From contig CP006833.1 in NCBI GenBank assembly GCA_000495505.1, forward strand, positions 1,302,001 to 1,366,000: 64,000 bases of DNA. The letters run 5' to 3'. A program made the position numbers and the translations under genes. Shown here one piece after another: positions 29,508-39,393 of this stretch. Source of the stretch: Campylobacter fetus subsp. testudinum 03-427 (GTDB taxonomy: Bacteria > Campylobacterota > Campylobacteria > Campylobacterales > Campylobacteraceae). The notes under the pieces are model-generated. The model was not told the DNA's origin, did no database searches, and was given only the letters and a program-made list of their open reading frames with translations. Position 1 is the first letter of the stretch, and each line of letters starts with the position of its first letter.

Positions 29508-31838
29508 TTGGCAGATGAGCAAAATGAAGTTCAAAAAGAAGAGATAGTAATACTAGAAAAAGACGATGGGGATATAACTCCGCTTGAGGATTTAGATAAA
29601 AAAGAGGAGAAAGCAGAAACTCCAAAACCGCAAAAAAAGCCTAAAAAAAATATTTTTGTAATAGCAGCGGCAAGCGGCGTGGTGGCTTTGATTTTGTTGG
29701 TTACGGTTATTGCACTGTTAAAAAAAGATAAAACAAAAGAGCAACCGACTCAAAATGTAGAACAGCCTAAACAGGCGCAAGTAATAACGCAAAAATTTAG
29801 TCCATCAAAAATCGATGATATGCTAAAAAAAGCAAATAGCCTCTATGAAAGTGGAAATAAATTTGAAGCACTTAAAATTTACGAAAACGTAGCGATATAT
29901 AATGAAGCTTTATCAAATTACAATCTTGGTGTATCTCAAATGAATCAATCAAAATTTGAAGATGCGATCGGCTCATTTAAAAAAGCTATAGAAAATAATG
30001 AAAACACTTCCGTGAGCGCTCTAAACGCTGCTGTAAGCGCACTTGAGATAAACAACGAACCGCTGTTTAAATACTATATAGAATTAGCAAATGCCTTTTT
30101 AAGCAAAGAGTCAGACTCTAGTTTATATGACTATTATAATGCGTTGATAAATTACTACAAAGGCTATTATATAGAAGCTTTGCGTATATTAGATAGCTCA
30201 AAAAATCGGTATTATGAAGGTCAAAAAAACTATCTTAGATCAAAAATATTAAGCTATATATATCAAGACAAACAGTCCATAAAAGCTCTTGAAAGCACAA
30301 ATACGTTTGATACAAATATACCTATGGGACTTTTGTACGCTAGACTTGGTGAATATGATCTAGCAAGAAAATATCTAAACAAAGCTTTAGTTGATGAAAA
30401 TAACGCCGACTCAACAAAACTTGCTTTGGCTTTAATCGATATAAAAACCGGACAATTCAGCTCTGCTGCACTAAATTTAAAAGATATAAACGACAAAAAC
30501 TCTACATTTATATCTCAAACATACCCTATAAAAACTATCTTAAATCCAGAACTATTTGATATAAATATGGCACAAAAAAACTTCAGCGTAGATATGCTTT
30601 TTAGTAAAGACAACATATATCAGATACTATTTTATTTTACTCCATATAAGGTATTTGATGCTAAGCAGACTATAAATTACATAAGAAAAGGCGGAATCAG
30701 CGTATTTATAGATGAAAACACACAAGCTGATGAATATCTAAAAACAAGCGGCGCCATATCAAAAGTAAATTTAAATCTATCAAAAACTATAGCAACTGCG
30801 CTAAATTATAACTTGAGAGAGGCAAATAAAGAGTTTTTAAATATTGTTAAAATTTACTCAGGTCACTCGATACTTCATTATAATCTAGCACTAACTTATG
30901 CTCAGCTTGGTAATTTTTCTGAAGCATATAGACACTTTATCACAAGCTATCATCTAGATTCCACAAACTATTTAGCAGGAGTTTATGCGGTTATGACATC
31001 ATCGATGATAGGAAAAGAAAATAAAAAACTTATATCAGAAATACTTGATAACCTAAATGAAGATTCAAATTTAAATCAAGAAAATATATATGACTCAATG
31101 GTTCAGCTAGTGCTAGGCAACAACGGCGTACTTCAAAGATGGCTTGATGCAGATAATAGTACAAATATCTTAAATATAGTTTTTGATATCATAGCAGCGC
31201 AGATAACTGGTAGAAAAGATCTTATCATATCAAAAACAGATAAACTTAAAGAGATTTTACCTAATGATATTATGGCAAATATTCTTTACTCAACAGCAAG
31301 ATTTACGGATAATAATATAAAAGATTACGCTAGAGATATTCAACATGGATTTTTTAATAACAATGTGAATAAAAAGGCGCTATATGGTGGAGCAAATATC
31401 ATAAGAATTCAGTATATCAAACTATTGCAAATAGCAGGACTTCTTAATATAGAAAGAGACCGCATAAAATCTGATTTGGAAATTTCTACTCAAAATGCAC
31501 AAAATATACTTCAAACTTTAGCTTATATAGATCTATTTACTGCAAATTTTGAAGAGTCATACAGTATATACAATGAACTAATAGATAATAAAAATATGAA
31601 CGATCCAAACACGCTATTCTTAGCTAGCGTAGCAAGTATAGGCGCAAGACATCCAGAAAGTGCGATTGGATATTTAGAGTTATCAAAGCTAGTAGATCCA
31701 ACATCTATAGAAGATAGATTGGCTCTTGGTATGCTTTATCAAGAAGTAGGAAATATAGACGCGGCGATATCACAATATGAAAATATAGGAAACACAAGCT
31801 ACAAAAGTGAATTTTTCACTTTTGAGCTAGTAAATTAA
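29508..31838 (+). CDS. pflB: TPR-repeat membrane protein, probable flagellar motor scaffold PflB
   Basis: A large protein of 776 residues starting at TTG behind AAGGATAA. An acidic, lysine-rich cytoplasmic segment (1-47) precedes one membrane helix (about 48-71), a Gln/Pro-rich linker, and then a long periplasmic region of tetratricopeptide-like helical repeats (for example near 105-180, 440-500 and the C-terminal 700-770). The position after serS and the architecture match the C. jejuni gene known as PflB, a disk component that positions stator complexes around the flagellar motor. The name rests on synteny and architecture, not on a search. An inverted repeat sits in the last codons. Confidence 0.75.
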   Translation: MADEQNEVQKEEIVILEKDDGDITPLEDLDKKEEKAETPKPQKKPKKNIFVIAAASGVVALILLVTVIALLKKDKTKEQPTQNVEQPKQAQVITQKFSPSKIDDMLKKANSLYESGNKFEALKIYENVAIYNEALSNYNLGVSQMNQSKFEDAIGSFKKAIENNENTSVSALNAAVSALEINNEPLFKYYIELANAFLSKESDSSLYDYYNALINYYKGYYIEALRILDSSKNRYYEGQKNYLRSKILSYIYQDKQSIKALESTNTFDTNIPMGLLYARLGEYDLARKYLNKALVDENNADSTKLALALIDIKTGQFSSAALNLKDINDKNSTFISQTYPIKTILNPELFDINMAQKNFSVDMLFSKDNIYQILFYFTPYKVFDAKQTINYIRKGGISVFIDENTQADEYLKTSGAISKVNLNLSKTIATALNYNLREANKEFLNIVKIYSGHSILHYNLALTYAQLGNFSEAYRHFITSYHLDSTNYLAGVYAVMTSSMIGKENKKLISEILDNLNEDSNLNQENIYDSMVQLVLGNNGVLQRWLDADNSTNILNIVFDIIAAQITGRKDLIISKTDKLKEILPNDIMANILYSTARFTDNNIKDYARDIQHGFFNNNVNKKALYGGANIIRIQYIKLLQIAGLLNIERDRIKSDLEISTQNAQNILQTLAYIDLFTANFEESYSIYNELIDNKNMNDPNTLFLASVASIGARHPESAIGYLELSKLVDPTSIEDRLALGMLYQEVGNIDAAISQYENIGNTSYKSEFFTFELVN
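31802..31824. terminator. Inverted repeat embedded in the 3' end of pflB
   Basis: CAAAAGTGAA (31802-31811) and TTCACTTTTG (31815-31824) form a perfect 10-bp stem with a 3-base loop, lying wholly in coding sequence 14 bases before the pflB stop. pflB and leuA converge with only 10 bases between them, so this may serve as a shared terminator. A clear T-run is lacking after the stem. Confidence 0.45.
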
Positions 31839-31848
31839 TCAAATTTGG

Positions 31849-33372
31849 CTACTGTCTATTTTTCATAGATAAGTAGCTATTTAGAGCGCTTACATACGCT
31901 TTAGCACTTGCCATCATAGTATCAATGTCAAGTCCATGACCGATCGTAGCGCAGCTTGAACCTTCAAAAACAACCTTAACAGCTATCTTTGCAAGTGCAT
32001 CTTTTCCTTGTGAAACAGCATTAACTTTATAATCTTTCAACTCTCCACTAATTCCGCTAATTCTATCAATCACCTTAAATATCGCATCAGCAGTACCGTT
32101 TCCAAGAGCTGCATCGCTTATTATATTATCATTAAATTTGATACTCACAGCTGCACTTGAATGTCCAGCATTACATGAGCTTGTGCTTAGAGTTTGTATA
32201 GAGTAAATTTCTGGTATTTTTATAATCTCATGGCTAACAAGCGCTCTTATATCATCATCGAAGATCTCTTTTTTCTTATCGCATAACTCTTTAAATTTAA
32301 TAAACGCTTCATTTATCTCATTATCATCAAGATCAAAACCTAAATTTATAAGTTTATCTTTAAATGCGTGTCGTCCGCTATGTTTGCCCAAAACCAAACT
32401 ATTTTTCTCAGCACCTATATCTTCAGCTTTTATAATCTCATAAGTCTGAGCGCATTTTAACATACCATCTTGATGAATACCACTTTCGTGGGCAAAAGCG
32501 TTTTTGCCGACTATGGCTTTATTTGGTTGGGGCTCGATACCTGTTATACTAGCAACTAATCTACTAGTGGCGTAGATCTCTTTTGTCACGATATCTGTAT
32601 AAAGCGGTGCAAACTCATCATTTCTAGTTTTTATAGTCATAACTATCTCTTCAAGAGCGGCGTTTCCAGCTCTCTCACCAAGTCCGTTTATGGTACATTC
32701 CACTTGTCTTGCACCAGCTTTTATGCTTGCTAAAGTATTTGCCACAGCTAAACCTAAATCATTGTGATTATGCACAGAAATGATAGCTCTATCTCCTATA
32801 AAATCCACCATTGATTTTACCATATTATATATCTCGTCTGGCATTCTAAACCCAACTGTATCTGGTAAATTCAAAGTTCTAGCTCCAGCTTCAACAACAG
32901 CGGTGCAAATCTCTTTTAAAAATACTATATCGCTTCTTCCGGCGTCCTCGCAGCTAAACTCAACGTCATCAACAAAAGTCTTAGCGTACTTTACTGCTTC
33001 AACTGCTCTTTTAATAACTTCATCAGAAGTCATTTTTAATTTATGCTCCATATGGATAGGACTTGTGGCTATAAACGTATGTATGCGTCTATTTTTTGCT
33101 GGAGATATCGCTTCTCCTGCGGCTTTAATGTCTTTTTCTAAAGCTCTTGCAAGACTAGCTATACCGATGGAGTGAATTTGTTTTGCTATTTGATTTATAG
33201 CATCAAAATCCCCGGGGCTTGCCGCGGCAAATCCTGCTTCCATAATATCAACACCTAAACGCTCAAGTTGCAATGCGATCTGAATTTTTTCTTCAGTATT
33301 CATCGAAGCACCCGGGCTTTGCTCACCGTCTCTTAAAGTAGTATCAAAAACTATTATTTTATTCTTATCCAT
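31849..33372 (-). CDS. leuA: 2-isopropylmalate synthase
   Basis: First committed step of leucine synthesis: joins acetyl-CoA and 2-oxoisovalerate. About 507 residues from ATG 33372 ([16 protein letters not shown]), preceded by AGAGGA; an ATG 30 bases upstream is less well placed. The catalytic barrel has [12 protein letters not shown], the metal-site [13 protein letters not shown] and HESGIHQDG. The C-terminal regulatory domain, about residues 390-500, is where leucine feedback binds. Upstream is a short leucine-rich ORF that may control it. No other leu genes are in the window. Confidence 0.97.
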   Translation of the reverse strand: MDKNKIIVFDTTLRDGEQSPGASMNTEEKIQIALQLERLGVDIMEAGFAAASPGDFDAINQIAKQIHSIGIASLARALEKDIKAAGEAISPAKNRRIHTFIATSPIHMEHKLKMTSDEVIKRAVEAVKYAKTFVDDVEFSCEDAGRSDIVFLKEICTAVVEAGARTLNLPDTVGFRMPDEIYNMVKSMVDFIGDRAIISVHNHNDLGLAVANTLASIKAGARQVECTINGLGERAGNAALEEIVMTIKTRNDEFAPLYTDIVTKEIYATSRLVASITGIEPQPNKAIVGKNAFAHESGIHQDGMLKCAQTYEIIKAEDIGAEKNSLVLGKHSGRHAFKDKLINLGFDLDDNEINEAFIKFKELCDKKKEIFDDDIRALVSHEIIKIPEIYSIQTLSTSSCNAGHSSAAVSIKFNDNIISDAALGNGTADAIFKVIDRISGISGELKDYKVNAVSQGKDALAKIAVKVVFEGSSCATIGHGLDIDTMMASAKAYVSALNSYLSMKNRQ

Positions 33373-33395
33373 TTTGTTATCCTCTTTTTTTAAAT

Positions 33396-33410
33396 TTAGC
33401 ATATTGCTAA
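33396..33410 (-). repeat. Small hairpin in the leuA leader
   Basis: TTAGCA and TGCTAA form a 6-bp stem with a 3-base loop, about 14 bases upstream of the leuA ribosome binding site. It could shape initiation at leuA. A TATACT sequence (33415-33410, minus) overlaps it and could instead be a -10 box for a leaderless-ORF transcript. Confidence 0.4.
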
Positions 33411-33468
33411 GTATAAAGATTTGAAATCACCTTGTGTTTGTATGTTGGGGTTATAAAAAAAATAAGTT

Positions 33469-33537
33469 TTACAGCAGATTAAGGAGAGAGAGTTTGTAGA
33501 TAAATATATATATTTTTTGTGAAAATGGCGTGGTCAT
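33469..33537 (-). CDS. Candidate leucine-rich leader peptide upstream of leuA
   Basis: A 22-codon frame read on the minus strand, from ATG 33537 to TAA 33469. Its start overlaps the pssA stop codon (ATGA), and AAGGAG lies 5 bases before it, a perfect ribosome binding site. The peptide begins MTTPFSQ and ends KLSLLNLL: five of the last seven residues are Leu, encoded CTC, CTC, CTT, CTG, CTG, whereas genes around it mostly use TTA or CTT/CTA. Position, spacing and rare leucine codons fit a leader whose translation senses charged tRNA-Leu to control leuA. There is no classic terminator after it, so the mechanism, and even its translation, are inferred. Confidence 0.55.
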   Translation of the reverse strand: MTTPFSQKIYIFIYKLSLLNLL

Positions 33538-34268
33538 CTGTTCTCCTTGGTTAATTTTATATTTTTAGCAAAAAATCTTGCCCATATAGCTCTAATTATA
33601 CCATAAATTGTGTAAATAGTGATAAGAATTGTTGCGCTTTCTAACGGACATAGGTATAACATAGAAAATATTATTACCAAATAAACAAGTGTTTTTAAAT
33701 AATTTGCTCTTTTAAAATCAACTTTTTTAAAACTCGGATATCTAACATTTGATACCATAAGCACGGAAAGTCCAGCCATAATCACTATAAAAATAGGCTC
33801 AAAACCGCGCATAAAGTCATAATTATTATAAATTCCGACCCAAAAAGCACTCACTATAGCAGCACTTGGTATAGGAAGTCCTATAAAAACATTTGGCTCA
33901 CAAGTTCCACTCATAACATTAAATCTAGCAAGTCTTATAGCGCCAAATACTACAAACATAGCTGCTAAAAGTGCTCCAAAACGACCAAAGTTGTAACCTA
34001 TACTAAAATAAAAAAGTAGAGCCGGAGCCACTCCAAATGCGACCAAATCAGCTAAACTATCAAATTCAACTCCAAATTTAGAAGTAGTTTTCGTAAGTCT
34101 AGCGACTCTTCCATCAAGCCCGTCTAATATCAAAGATAAAACTATATAAATTATAGCCTTCATATATTCGCCATTAGCAGATGCTAAAATGCTGATAATG
34201 CCTAAAAATGCACTACCTGCTGTAAATAAATTTGGTAATATATATATTAATTTTGGCTTATTTTCCAT
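33534..34268 (-). CDS. pssA: CDP-diacylglycerol--serine O-phosphatidyltransferase
   Basis: Makes phosphatidylserine from CDP-diacylglycerol and serine in the inner membrane, the precursor of phosphatidylethanolamine. It has 244 residues and several membrane helices. The CDP-alcohol phosphotransferase signature is complete: DGLDGRVARLTKTTSKFGVE followed by FDSLAD. It lies 4 bases after the Psd-like gene, so a synthase and a decarboxylase homologue are co-transcribed. An extended -10 (TGGTATAAT) inside its 3' end may drive the leuA leader. Confidence 0.97.
   Translation of the reverse strand: MENKPKLIYILPNLFTAGSAFLGIISILASANGEYMKAIIYIVLSLILDGLDGRVARLTKTTSKFGVEFDSLADLVAFGVAPALLFYFSIGYNFGRFGALLAAMFVVFGAIRLARFNVMSGTCEPNVFIGLPIPSAAIVSAFWVGIYNNYDFMRGFEPIFIVIMAGLSVLMVSNVRYPSFKKVDFKRANYLKTLVYLVIIFSMLYLCPLESATILITIYTIYGIIRAIWARFFAKNIKLTKENR
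33595..33603 (-). promoter_or_regulatory. Extended -10 promoter inside pssA, ahead of the leuA leader ORF
   Basis: Read on the minus strand, TGGTATAAT matches the extended -10 consensus. Transcription would start near 33588, about 50 bases before the candidate leader ATG, giving leuA its own transcript that includes the leader ORF. Confidence 0.5.
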
Positions 34269-34272
34269 TGTG

Positions 34273-34890
34273 TTATTCCTCTAAAAAGCCTATTAGATCG
34301 GCTGCTTTTACACTGTTACCAACTGAAACATTTAGTTTTGTAGTAAGAGGTAAAAATAAGCTTACTCTTCCATCTAAAATAAATCCAAATCTCCTACTAA
34401 CTTTTAACTCTTTTATATCTTCAAGATGTATTTTTCTACTTATTGCGCCGGAATTTATTCTTATAATAACTTGTTTATTTCCAACAGAGCATATATAAGC
34501 TACTCTATTATTTAATAAATTTTTATCTAAGCTAGTTGTTGCTAAATTTAGACCGTTTTTAAATTTAATCTCATCAACTTTTAAATTTGCCACAGCGCGC
34601 AACACTCCAGAATCAAAAATAGAGTTTTTTATCACAACTTCAGTATATAAAACCCCGTTATAACTACTTTTTCTTATATCTTCGATAACGCCGTCTATAG
34701 GAGATAATATAGCGTCCATACTTTCCACAGCAGGAAGTCTTTCTGGGTTTCTATATATAAATACTACAAAAATCAGCAAAATAATAGATAGAAATATAAA
34801 AGTATCAAATAAGAGCGATAATAAAAATATGACTCCAAACAAACCGATACTGCGATACCCATACTTACTTATCACTCTTAAATTATCCAT
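34273..34890 (-). CDS. Phosphatidylserine decarboxylase-like membrane protein lacking the catalytic Gly-Ser
   Basis: A 205-residue protein with N-terminal membrane helices (about 14-48) followed by a domain of the short phosphatidylserine decarboxylase type: ILSPIDGVIEDI, a Psd-like beta core, and a C-terminal RVSLFLP. In active enzymes the segment before RV reads FGS, where self-cleavage turns the Ser into the pyruvoyl cofactor. Here it reads GFILDGRVSLFLP, with Asp-Gly in place of Gly-Ser. It should therefore neither cleave nor decarboxylate. It lies between ftsH and pssA, each 2-4 bases away. A structural or regulatory role in phospholipid synthesis is possible, or a separate psd gene may do the chemistry. 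Confidence 0.75.
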   Translation of the reverse strand: MDNLRVISKYGYRSIGLFGVIFLLSLLFDTFIFLSIILLIFVVFIYRNPERLPAVESMDAILSPIDGVIEDIRKSSYNGVLYTEVVIKNSIFDSGVLRAVANLKVDEIKFKNGLNLATTSLDKNLLNNRVAYICSVGNKQVIIRINSGAISRKIHLEDIKELKVSRRFGFILDGRVSLFLPLTTKLNVSVGNSVKAADLIGFLEE

Positions 34891-34892
34891 AA

Positions 34893-36824
34893 CTATTCCT
34901 TGTCTTTTGCTTTTTTTATGTCGCTATTGCCGTCTTCTTCAACTACTAAGCGGCTTGGAATACTATTTTCTTCTTCATAACTTCTGATGATCTCTCTAAC
35001 CTTTGCGCCTTCTATAGTCTCTTCTTCATATAAAGAATCAACCATTTTTTCTATAGCTCCACGATAAAGCTCAAGAGTAGCAACTACAACGTTAAATCTC
35101 TCATTTAAAAAGTTTTTTACATACTCATCTAGTTTATGGGCCATATCATCACTATAATCTTTTAGAGTCTGCCCACCATTTAAAAATACATTTCTTTGTT
35201 TTTCAAGCACCATAAGACCTGCGACATCGGTCATTCCATACATAGAAACCATAGCTTTTATAATATCTGTTGCTCTTTCAAGATCATTACTAGCTCCAGT
35301 GCTTATCTCTTTTATAAACACATGCTCAGCCGCTCGTCCTCCTAAAAGAACATCAACTTTTGCGATAAGCTCGTGTTTTTGCATCAAGAATTTATTCTCT
35401 TCAGGAGCATTTAAAGTATAGCCTAATGCGGCAATACCTCTTGGTATAACAGAAACTTTAGTAACTTTATCTGCACCTTTCGTAGTTTCAGCGATAAGAG
35501 CGTGACCGCACTCATGATAAGTAACTATCTTTTTCTCTTTTGGATTTATACGGCGAGACTTTTTCTCAAGTCCAGCGATAGCCCTTTCGACGGCTTCTAC
35601 AAGATCTTGTTGCTCAATATATTCTTTGCTAGCACGACCTGCTAAAAGAGCTGCTTCATTTATGATATTTGCAAGGTCTGCTCCAGCAAGCCCCGCAGTT
35701 AAGCGACCTATCTCATCCATATTTACATTATTAGCAAGTTTCACTTCTTTACTATGAACTTTTAGTATATCAACACGACCTTTGAAGTCTGGTTTATCGA
35801 CCAAAACTTGTCTATCAAAACGTCCTGGACGAAGAAGAGCAGCGTCTAAAACCTCAGGTCTATTTGTCGCTGCTAGAACTATAACTGGACTTTTATCACT
35901 ATCAAATCCGTCCATTTCAGCCAAAAGTTGATTTAGCGTCTGCTCTCTCTCATCATTACCGCCCATCATAGCTCCAGCTGCCCTACTTTTTCCTATAGCG
36001 TCTATCTCATCTATAAATACTATAGCAGGAGCTTCTTTTTTAGCATTTTCAAAAAGATCTCTAACTCTACTAGCTCCAACTCCTACAAACATCTCTATAA
36101 AGCTTGAGCCAGAAACAGAGAAAAACGGAACATCGGCTTCTCCGGCAACTGCTTTTGCAAGTAGAGTTTTACCAGTTCCTGGAGGTCCTACTAAAAGTAC
36201 GCCTTTAGGAATTTTTGCTCCAAGTCTTATATATCTATCTGGATTTTTTAAGAAATCGACTATTTCTTTAACCTCTTCTTTAGCCTCTTCTACTCCGGCT
36301 ACATCATTAAATTTGACCTTTGGTCTCTCGCTATTTACAAGCTTTTTGCTACTACCCATTCCAAGTATGCCGCCGCCCATATTTTTTTGCATTCTGCTAG
36401 CAAGAAACATCCAAATTCCAAAAAATATAAATATAGGAATGACCCATGAAAACAGCATATCGCTAAGCCAGTTTGTCTCATTATAAGCTCCATAACTCAC
36501 ACCTTCACTCTCAAGAAGAGGAACAAGAGTCTGATCATTTACCTTTTTTGCTACATAAGTCACACCGTTTCCAGTGGCTTTTATGGTGGTTTGTCCTATT
36601 ACTACATTATTTATCTGCTTTGATTTTATAAGCTGTTTTAACTCTGAATATGTAATATTTTTAGAGCTAGTGCTATCTCCAAATTCATTCATACCATCAG
36701 GGTTGAAGCTTCTAAATAAGACAACTATTATTATTGCAAAAATTGCAAAAACCATAATAGGATTTTTGTTAAAAAAGTTTCCGTTATTATTATTTTGCCC
36801 GTTTTTATTCTCATTATTTTCCAT
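34893..36824 (-). CDS. ftsH: ATP-dependent zinc metalloprotease FtsH
   Basis: Membrane-anchored AAA+ protease that removes damaged membrane proteins and controls short-lived regulators; 643 residues from ATG 36824 (MENNENKNG) behind AAGGATAAAA. A 60-base upstream in-frame extension is not family-like and lies in prmA. Membrane helices are near 22-40 and 118-138. The AAA module has Walker [14 protein letters not shown] (near 211), Walker [10 protein letters not shown] and the SRH; the zinc motif HECGH is near 436. In E. coli FtsH controls LpxC; here it is co-transcribed with phospholipid genes. Confidence 0.98.
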   Translation of the reverse strand: MENNENKNGQNNNNGNFFNKNPIMVFAIFAIIIVVLFRSFNPDGMNEFGDSTSSKNITYSELKQLIKSKQINNVVIGQTTIKATGNGVTYVAKKVNDQTLVPLLESEGVSYGAYNETNWLSDMLFSWVIPIFIFFGIWMFLASRMQKNMGGGILGMGSSKKLVNSERPKVKFNDVAGVEEAKEEVKEIVDFLKNPDRYIRLGAKIPKGVLLVGPPGTGKTLLAKAVAGEADVPFFSVSGSSFIEMFVGVGASRVRDLFENAKKEAPAIVFIDEIDAIGKSRAAGAMMGGNDEREQTLNQLLAEMDGFDSDKSPVIVLAATNRPEVLDAALLRPGRFDRQVLVDKPDFKGRVDILKVHSKEVKLANNVNMDEIGRLTAGLAGADLANIINEAALLAGRASKEYIEQQDLVEAVERAIAGLEKKSRRINPKEKKIVTYHECGHALIAETTKGADKVTKVSVIPRGIAALGYTLNAPEENKFLMQKHELIAKVDVLLGGRAAEHVFIKEISTGASNDLERATDIIKAMVSMYGMTDVAGLMVLEKQRNVFLNGGQTLKDYSDDMAHKLDEYVKNFLNERFNVVVATLELYRGAIEKMVDSLYEEETIEGAKVREIIRSYEEENSIPSRLVVEEDGNSDIKKAKDKE

Positions 36825-37641
36825 TTTTATCCTTATTTTTGAATATAAAACTCTCCCACTCATTTTGAGTGATATTCCAAACAAGTTCTAAATCTCCAAA
36901 AGCTTGCAAAATTCTATCTTTGTATTTTGTTAATATACCAGATAATATCAGATATCCATTATTATTTACATGCGTTTTTAGATCTTTAGAAAGTAGTAAA
37001 ATCACGTCAGCTATGATATTTGCTACTACAACATCATATCCACTCTTAGTGTCTGTGATAGAACCGGTCCATATGTTATTGAATTTAATACCGTTTTTTC
37101 TTGCATTATCAGTGCTGCTTAAAACAGCTTGCTCATCGGTATCGCAAGCATCTACCGTGAGTCCTAATTTTGCCAAAGCTATACTTAAAATTCCGCTTCC
37201 GCAGCCCACATCTAAAGCTGTTTTGCACTCTTTTAAATTTATATATTTACTAATCAAATTTAAGCAGGAGCTTGTGCTTTCATGATGACCAGAGCCAAAA
37301 GCAAGAGCAGGATCTATGATGATATCCATAAAACCATCTTTTGGTTCTTCCCAGCTAGGTCTTATATAGAATTTACCGGAGGAGACAGGCTTGATGCCTT
37401 TTTTATACTCATTAATCCAGTCTATATTATCTTTGATCTCTAAGCTGGTGGATATATCAGATCCGATTCGTCTAGCAAATTCCTCTAAACCCCAGGATAT
37501 ATTGCTTAGATCGTCTTCATCTCTTAGTATAAAGCCGTTTTCTATCTCTTCTATGCAAGTAGCGCCTAGTTCAAACGCAAACTCTTTTAGAACATCGCTT
37601 TTACGGCTTAAAACTTTTAGTTCAAAAAACTTTTCTTTCAT
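36814..37641 (-). CDS. prmA: Ribosomal protein L11 methyltransferase
   Basis: S-adenosylmethionine-dependent enzyme that trimethylates L11 (rplK at 17 kb) at several positions. It has 275 residues; the N-terminal substrate-recognition domain is followed by DPALAFGSGHHESTSS and the SAM-binding VGCGSGILSIALAKLG, then ANIIADV, the family pattern. It overlaps cheY by one base and ftsH by 11, so the three are tightly coupled. Confidence 0.95.
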   Translation of the reverse strand: MKEKFFELKVLSRKSDVLKEFAFELGATCIEEIENGFILRDEDDLSNISWGLEEFARRIGSDISTSLEIKDNIDWINEYKKGIKPVSSGKFYIRPSWEEPKDGFMDIIIDPALAFGSGHHESTSSCLNLISKYINLKECKTALDVGCGSGILSIALAKLGLTVDACDTDEQAVLSSTDNARKNGIKFNNIWTGSITDTKSGYDVVVANIIADVILLLSKDLKTHVNNNGYLILSGILTKYKDRILQAFGDLELVWNITQNEWESFIFKNKDKNGK

Positions 37642-38006
37642 TAATTAAGAACATCTTCAAGTTTTTCTTTAAGCACTTGTGGAGTAAATGGCTTAACTAT
37701 ATAGTTATTAACTCCGGCTTTTAACGCCGTAATAACCTCAGCCTTACCGCCTTCAGTAGTTACCATTATAATAGGCATAGTTTCGTATTTTTTTTCGGCC
37801 CTTACTTTTTTTACAAGCTCTAAGCCATTCATTTCAGGCATATTCCAATCTGTGATTAAAACGCCAATATCTGGATTTTGTTCCAAAAGACCCCATGCTT
37901 CAAGCCCATGCTCAGCCTCTAATATATCTTTATGACCAAGCCTCTGGAGAGTATTTTTAATAATTCTTCTCATAGTAGAGCTATCATCAACAACCAATAA
38001 CTTCAC
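37641..38006 (-). CDS. cheY: Chemotaxis response regulator CheY
   Basis: A single receiver domain of 121 residues. It has the acidic pocket VVDDSS (Asp7, Asp8), phospho-acceptor Asp53 in LITDWNMPEMN, the conserved Thr in MVTTEGGK and Lys in VKPFTP. Phosphorylated by CheA, it binds the flagellar switch and reverses rotation. It would act downstream of chemoreceptors such as those at the left end of this window. It heads the operon cheY-prmA-ftsH-psd-like-pssA. Confidence 0.96.
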   Translation of the reverse strand: MKLLVVDDSSTMRRIIKNTLQRLGHKDILEAEHGLEAWGLLEQNPDIGVLITDWNMPEMNGLELVKKVRAEKKYETMPIIMVTTEGGKAEVITALKAGVNNYIVKPFTPQVLKEKLEDVLN

Positions 38007-38071
38007 TAATCATCCTTTCTCAAATTTCTATTATTCTATCAGAATTTAGTTTTAAAAAAACTTTAACAGAA

Positions 38072-38782
38072 TTAAAAATTAGACTTAAAAGCTTCTTTTA
38101 AATCTAATTTACCCTCATAATACGCTTTTCCTACTATAACTCCTGCAATATTACCATTTAGTTTTAAACATTTTATATCATTTATATCTTTAACACCACC
38201 ACTTGCTATAGTATCTATACCACTAGCCTTTGCTATAGAAGCGCTGAATTCCACATTTACACCACTAAGCATACCGTCTCTACTAATATCAGTAGCGATG
38301 ATGGCCTCTACTCCTGCGTCTGCGTATAGTTTTGCAAGGTCAGAGGCTTGTATCTTACTTACATTTGCCCAGCCTTCTATAGCCACAAATCCATCTATAG
38401 CGTCTATGCCTACTACTACTCTATAATTTTTTGCTACTTCTTTTACAAATTCTGGATTTTTAAGAGCGATCGAGCCTAATATAATACGACTAACCCCAGA
38501 GTCCAAATAGCTTTTTATACGCCCTTTTGTCCTTATGCCACCACCAACTTCTACTTGTAAATTTGTAGTAGAAACTATCTTTTCAATAGTTTTTAAATTT
38601 ATAGCATCTCCGGCAAATGCACCGTCTAAATCAACTATATGTAACCATTTAGCGCCCAAATCTTCAAATTCTTTAGCTAGTTCCCAAGGTCTGTCCGAGT
38701 ATATCTTAGCAGTTTGCATATCACCTTTAGTGAGTCTTACTGCTTTACTCTGTTTTAAATCAATAGCGGGTATTATATCCAT
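38072..38782 (-). CDS. hisA: Phosphoribosylformimino-AICAR phosphate ribotide isomerase
   Basis: Fourth step of histidine synthesis; isomerises ProFAR to PRFAR. A TIM barrel of 236 residues starting [21 protein letters not shown], with catalytic Asp8 and the second catalytic Asp in [12 protein letters not shown]. Phosphate-binding glycines are visible near VGGGIRT and ASGGVKD. It overlaps the stop of hisH by one base, and the cheY operon follows 65 bases downstream. Confidence 0.98.
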   Translation of the reverse strand: MDIIPAIDLKQSKAVRLTKGDMQTAKIYSDRPWELAKEFEDLGAKWLHIVDLDGAFAGDAINLKTIEKIVSTTNLQVEVGGGIRTKGRIKSYLDSGVSRIILGSIALKNPEFVKEVAKNYRVVVGIDAIDGFVAIEGWANVSKIQASDLAKLYADAGVEAIIATDISRDGMLSGVNVEFSASIAKASGIDTIASGGVKDINDIKCLKLNGNIAGVIVGKAYYEGKLDLKEAFKSNF

Positions 38783-39393
38783 TACAACTCCACAAAATTT
38801 TTTATAATTTTCAGTCCGTTTTCATGCGATTTTTCAGGATGAGGCTGAAATCCAAAAACATTATCTTTGCAAACCGCACTCACAAACTCATATCCGTAAG
38901 TAGTAACAGCCAAAACAGACTCATCATCGCAAACAGCGTGATATGAATGTACAAAATAGAGATAAGAACTCTTTGGCAAACCTCTGTTTATGCTACATTC
39001 TTTTTTAAATTCACAGCTATTCCACCCTATGTGAGGCACTTTTAGATGTTTATTAAATTTACTCTCATCAAATTTAATAACATCACCTTTTATAACTCCA
39101 AGCCCTTTATGTTCGCCAAACTCAAATCCTCGCTCAAATAAAAGCTGCATTCCAAGACATATCCCAAGAAACGGCTTACCGCTTTTTATAAACTCCAAAA
39201 TCCCATCTTCCAAGCCATTTACTCTTAGTTTTTGCATAGCGTCTCCATACGCCCCTACTCCTGGAAGTATAAGTTTATCATATTTTTTTAAATTATCACC
39301 AAAACTAATCAATTCGCTTTTTGAGCCTACATACTCAAACGCATTTTTTACACTTTTTATATTTCCTGCACCATAATCAATAATCCCTATCAA
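38782..39393 (-). CDS. hisH: Imidazole glycerol phosphate synthase, glutaminase subunit
   Basis: Glutamine amidotransferase that feeds ammonia to HisF in histidine synthesis. It has 203 residues, starts [19 protein letters not shown], and carries the nucleophile Cys in [11 protein letters not shown] plus His and Glu in QPHPEKSH. The partner hisF is not in this window. The gene is overlapped by the end of the PDC-domain gene upstream (17 bases). Confidence 0.98.
   Translation of the reverse strand: MIGIIDYGAGNIKSVKNAFEYVGSKSELISFGDNLKKYDKLILPGVGAYGDAMQKLRVNGLEDGILEFIKSGKPFLGICLGMQLLFERGFEFGEHKGLGVIKGDVIKFDESKFNKHLKVPHIGWNSCEFKKECSINRGLPKSSYLYFVHSYHAVCDDESVLAVTTYGYEFVSAVCKDNVFGFQPHPEKSHENGLKIIKNFVEL

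Noticed and set aside
36825-36884. A 20-codon N-terminal extension of ftsH
   Set aside because: It lies in the prmA coding region, lacks a ribosome binding site, and FtsH homologues start near the chosen ATG, which has AAGGAT before it.
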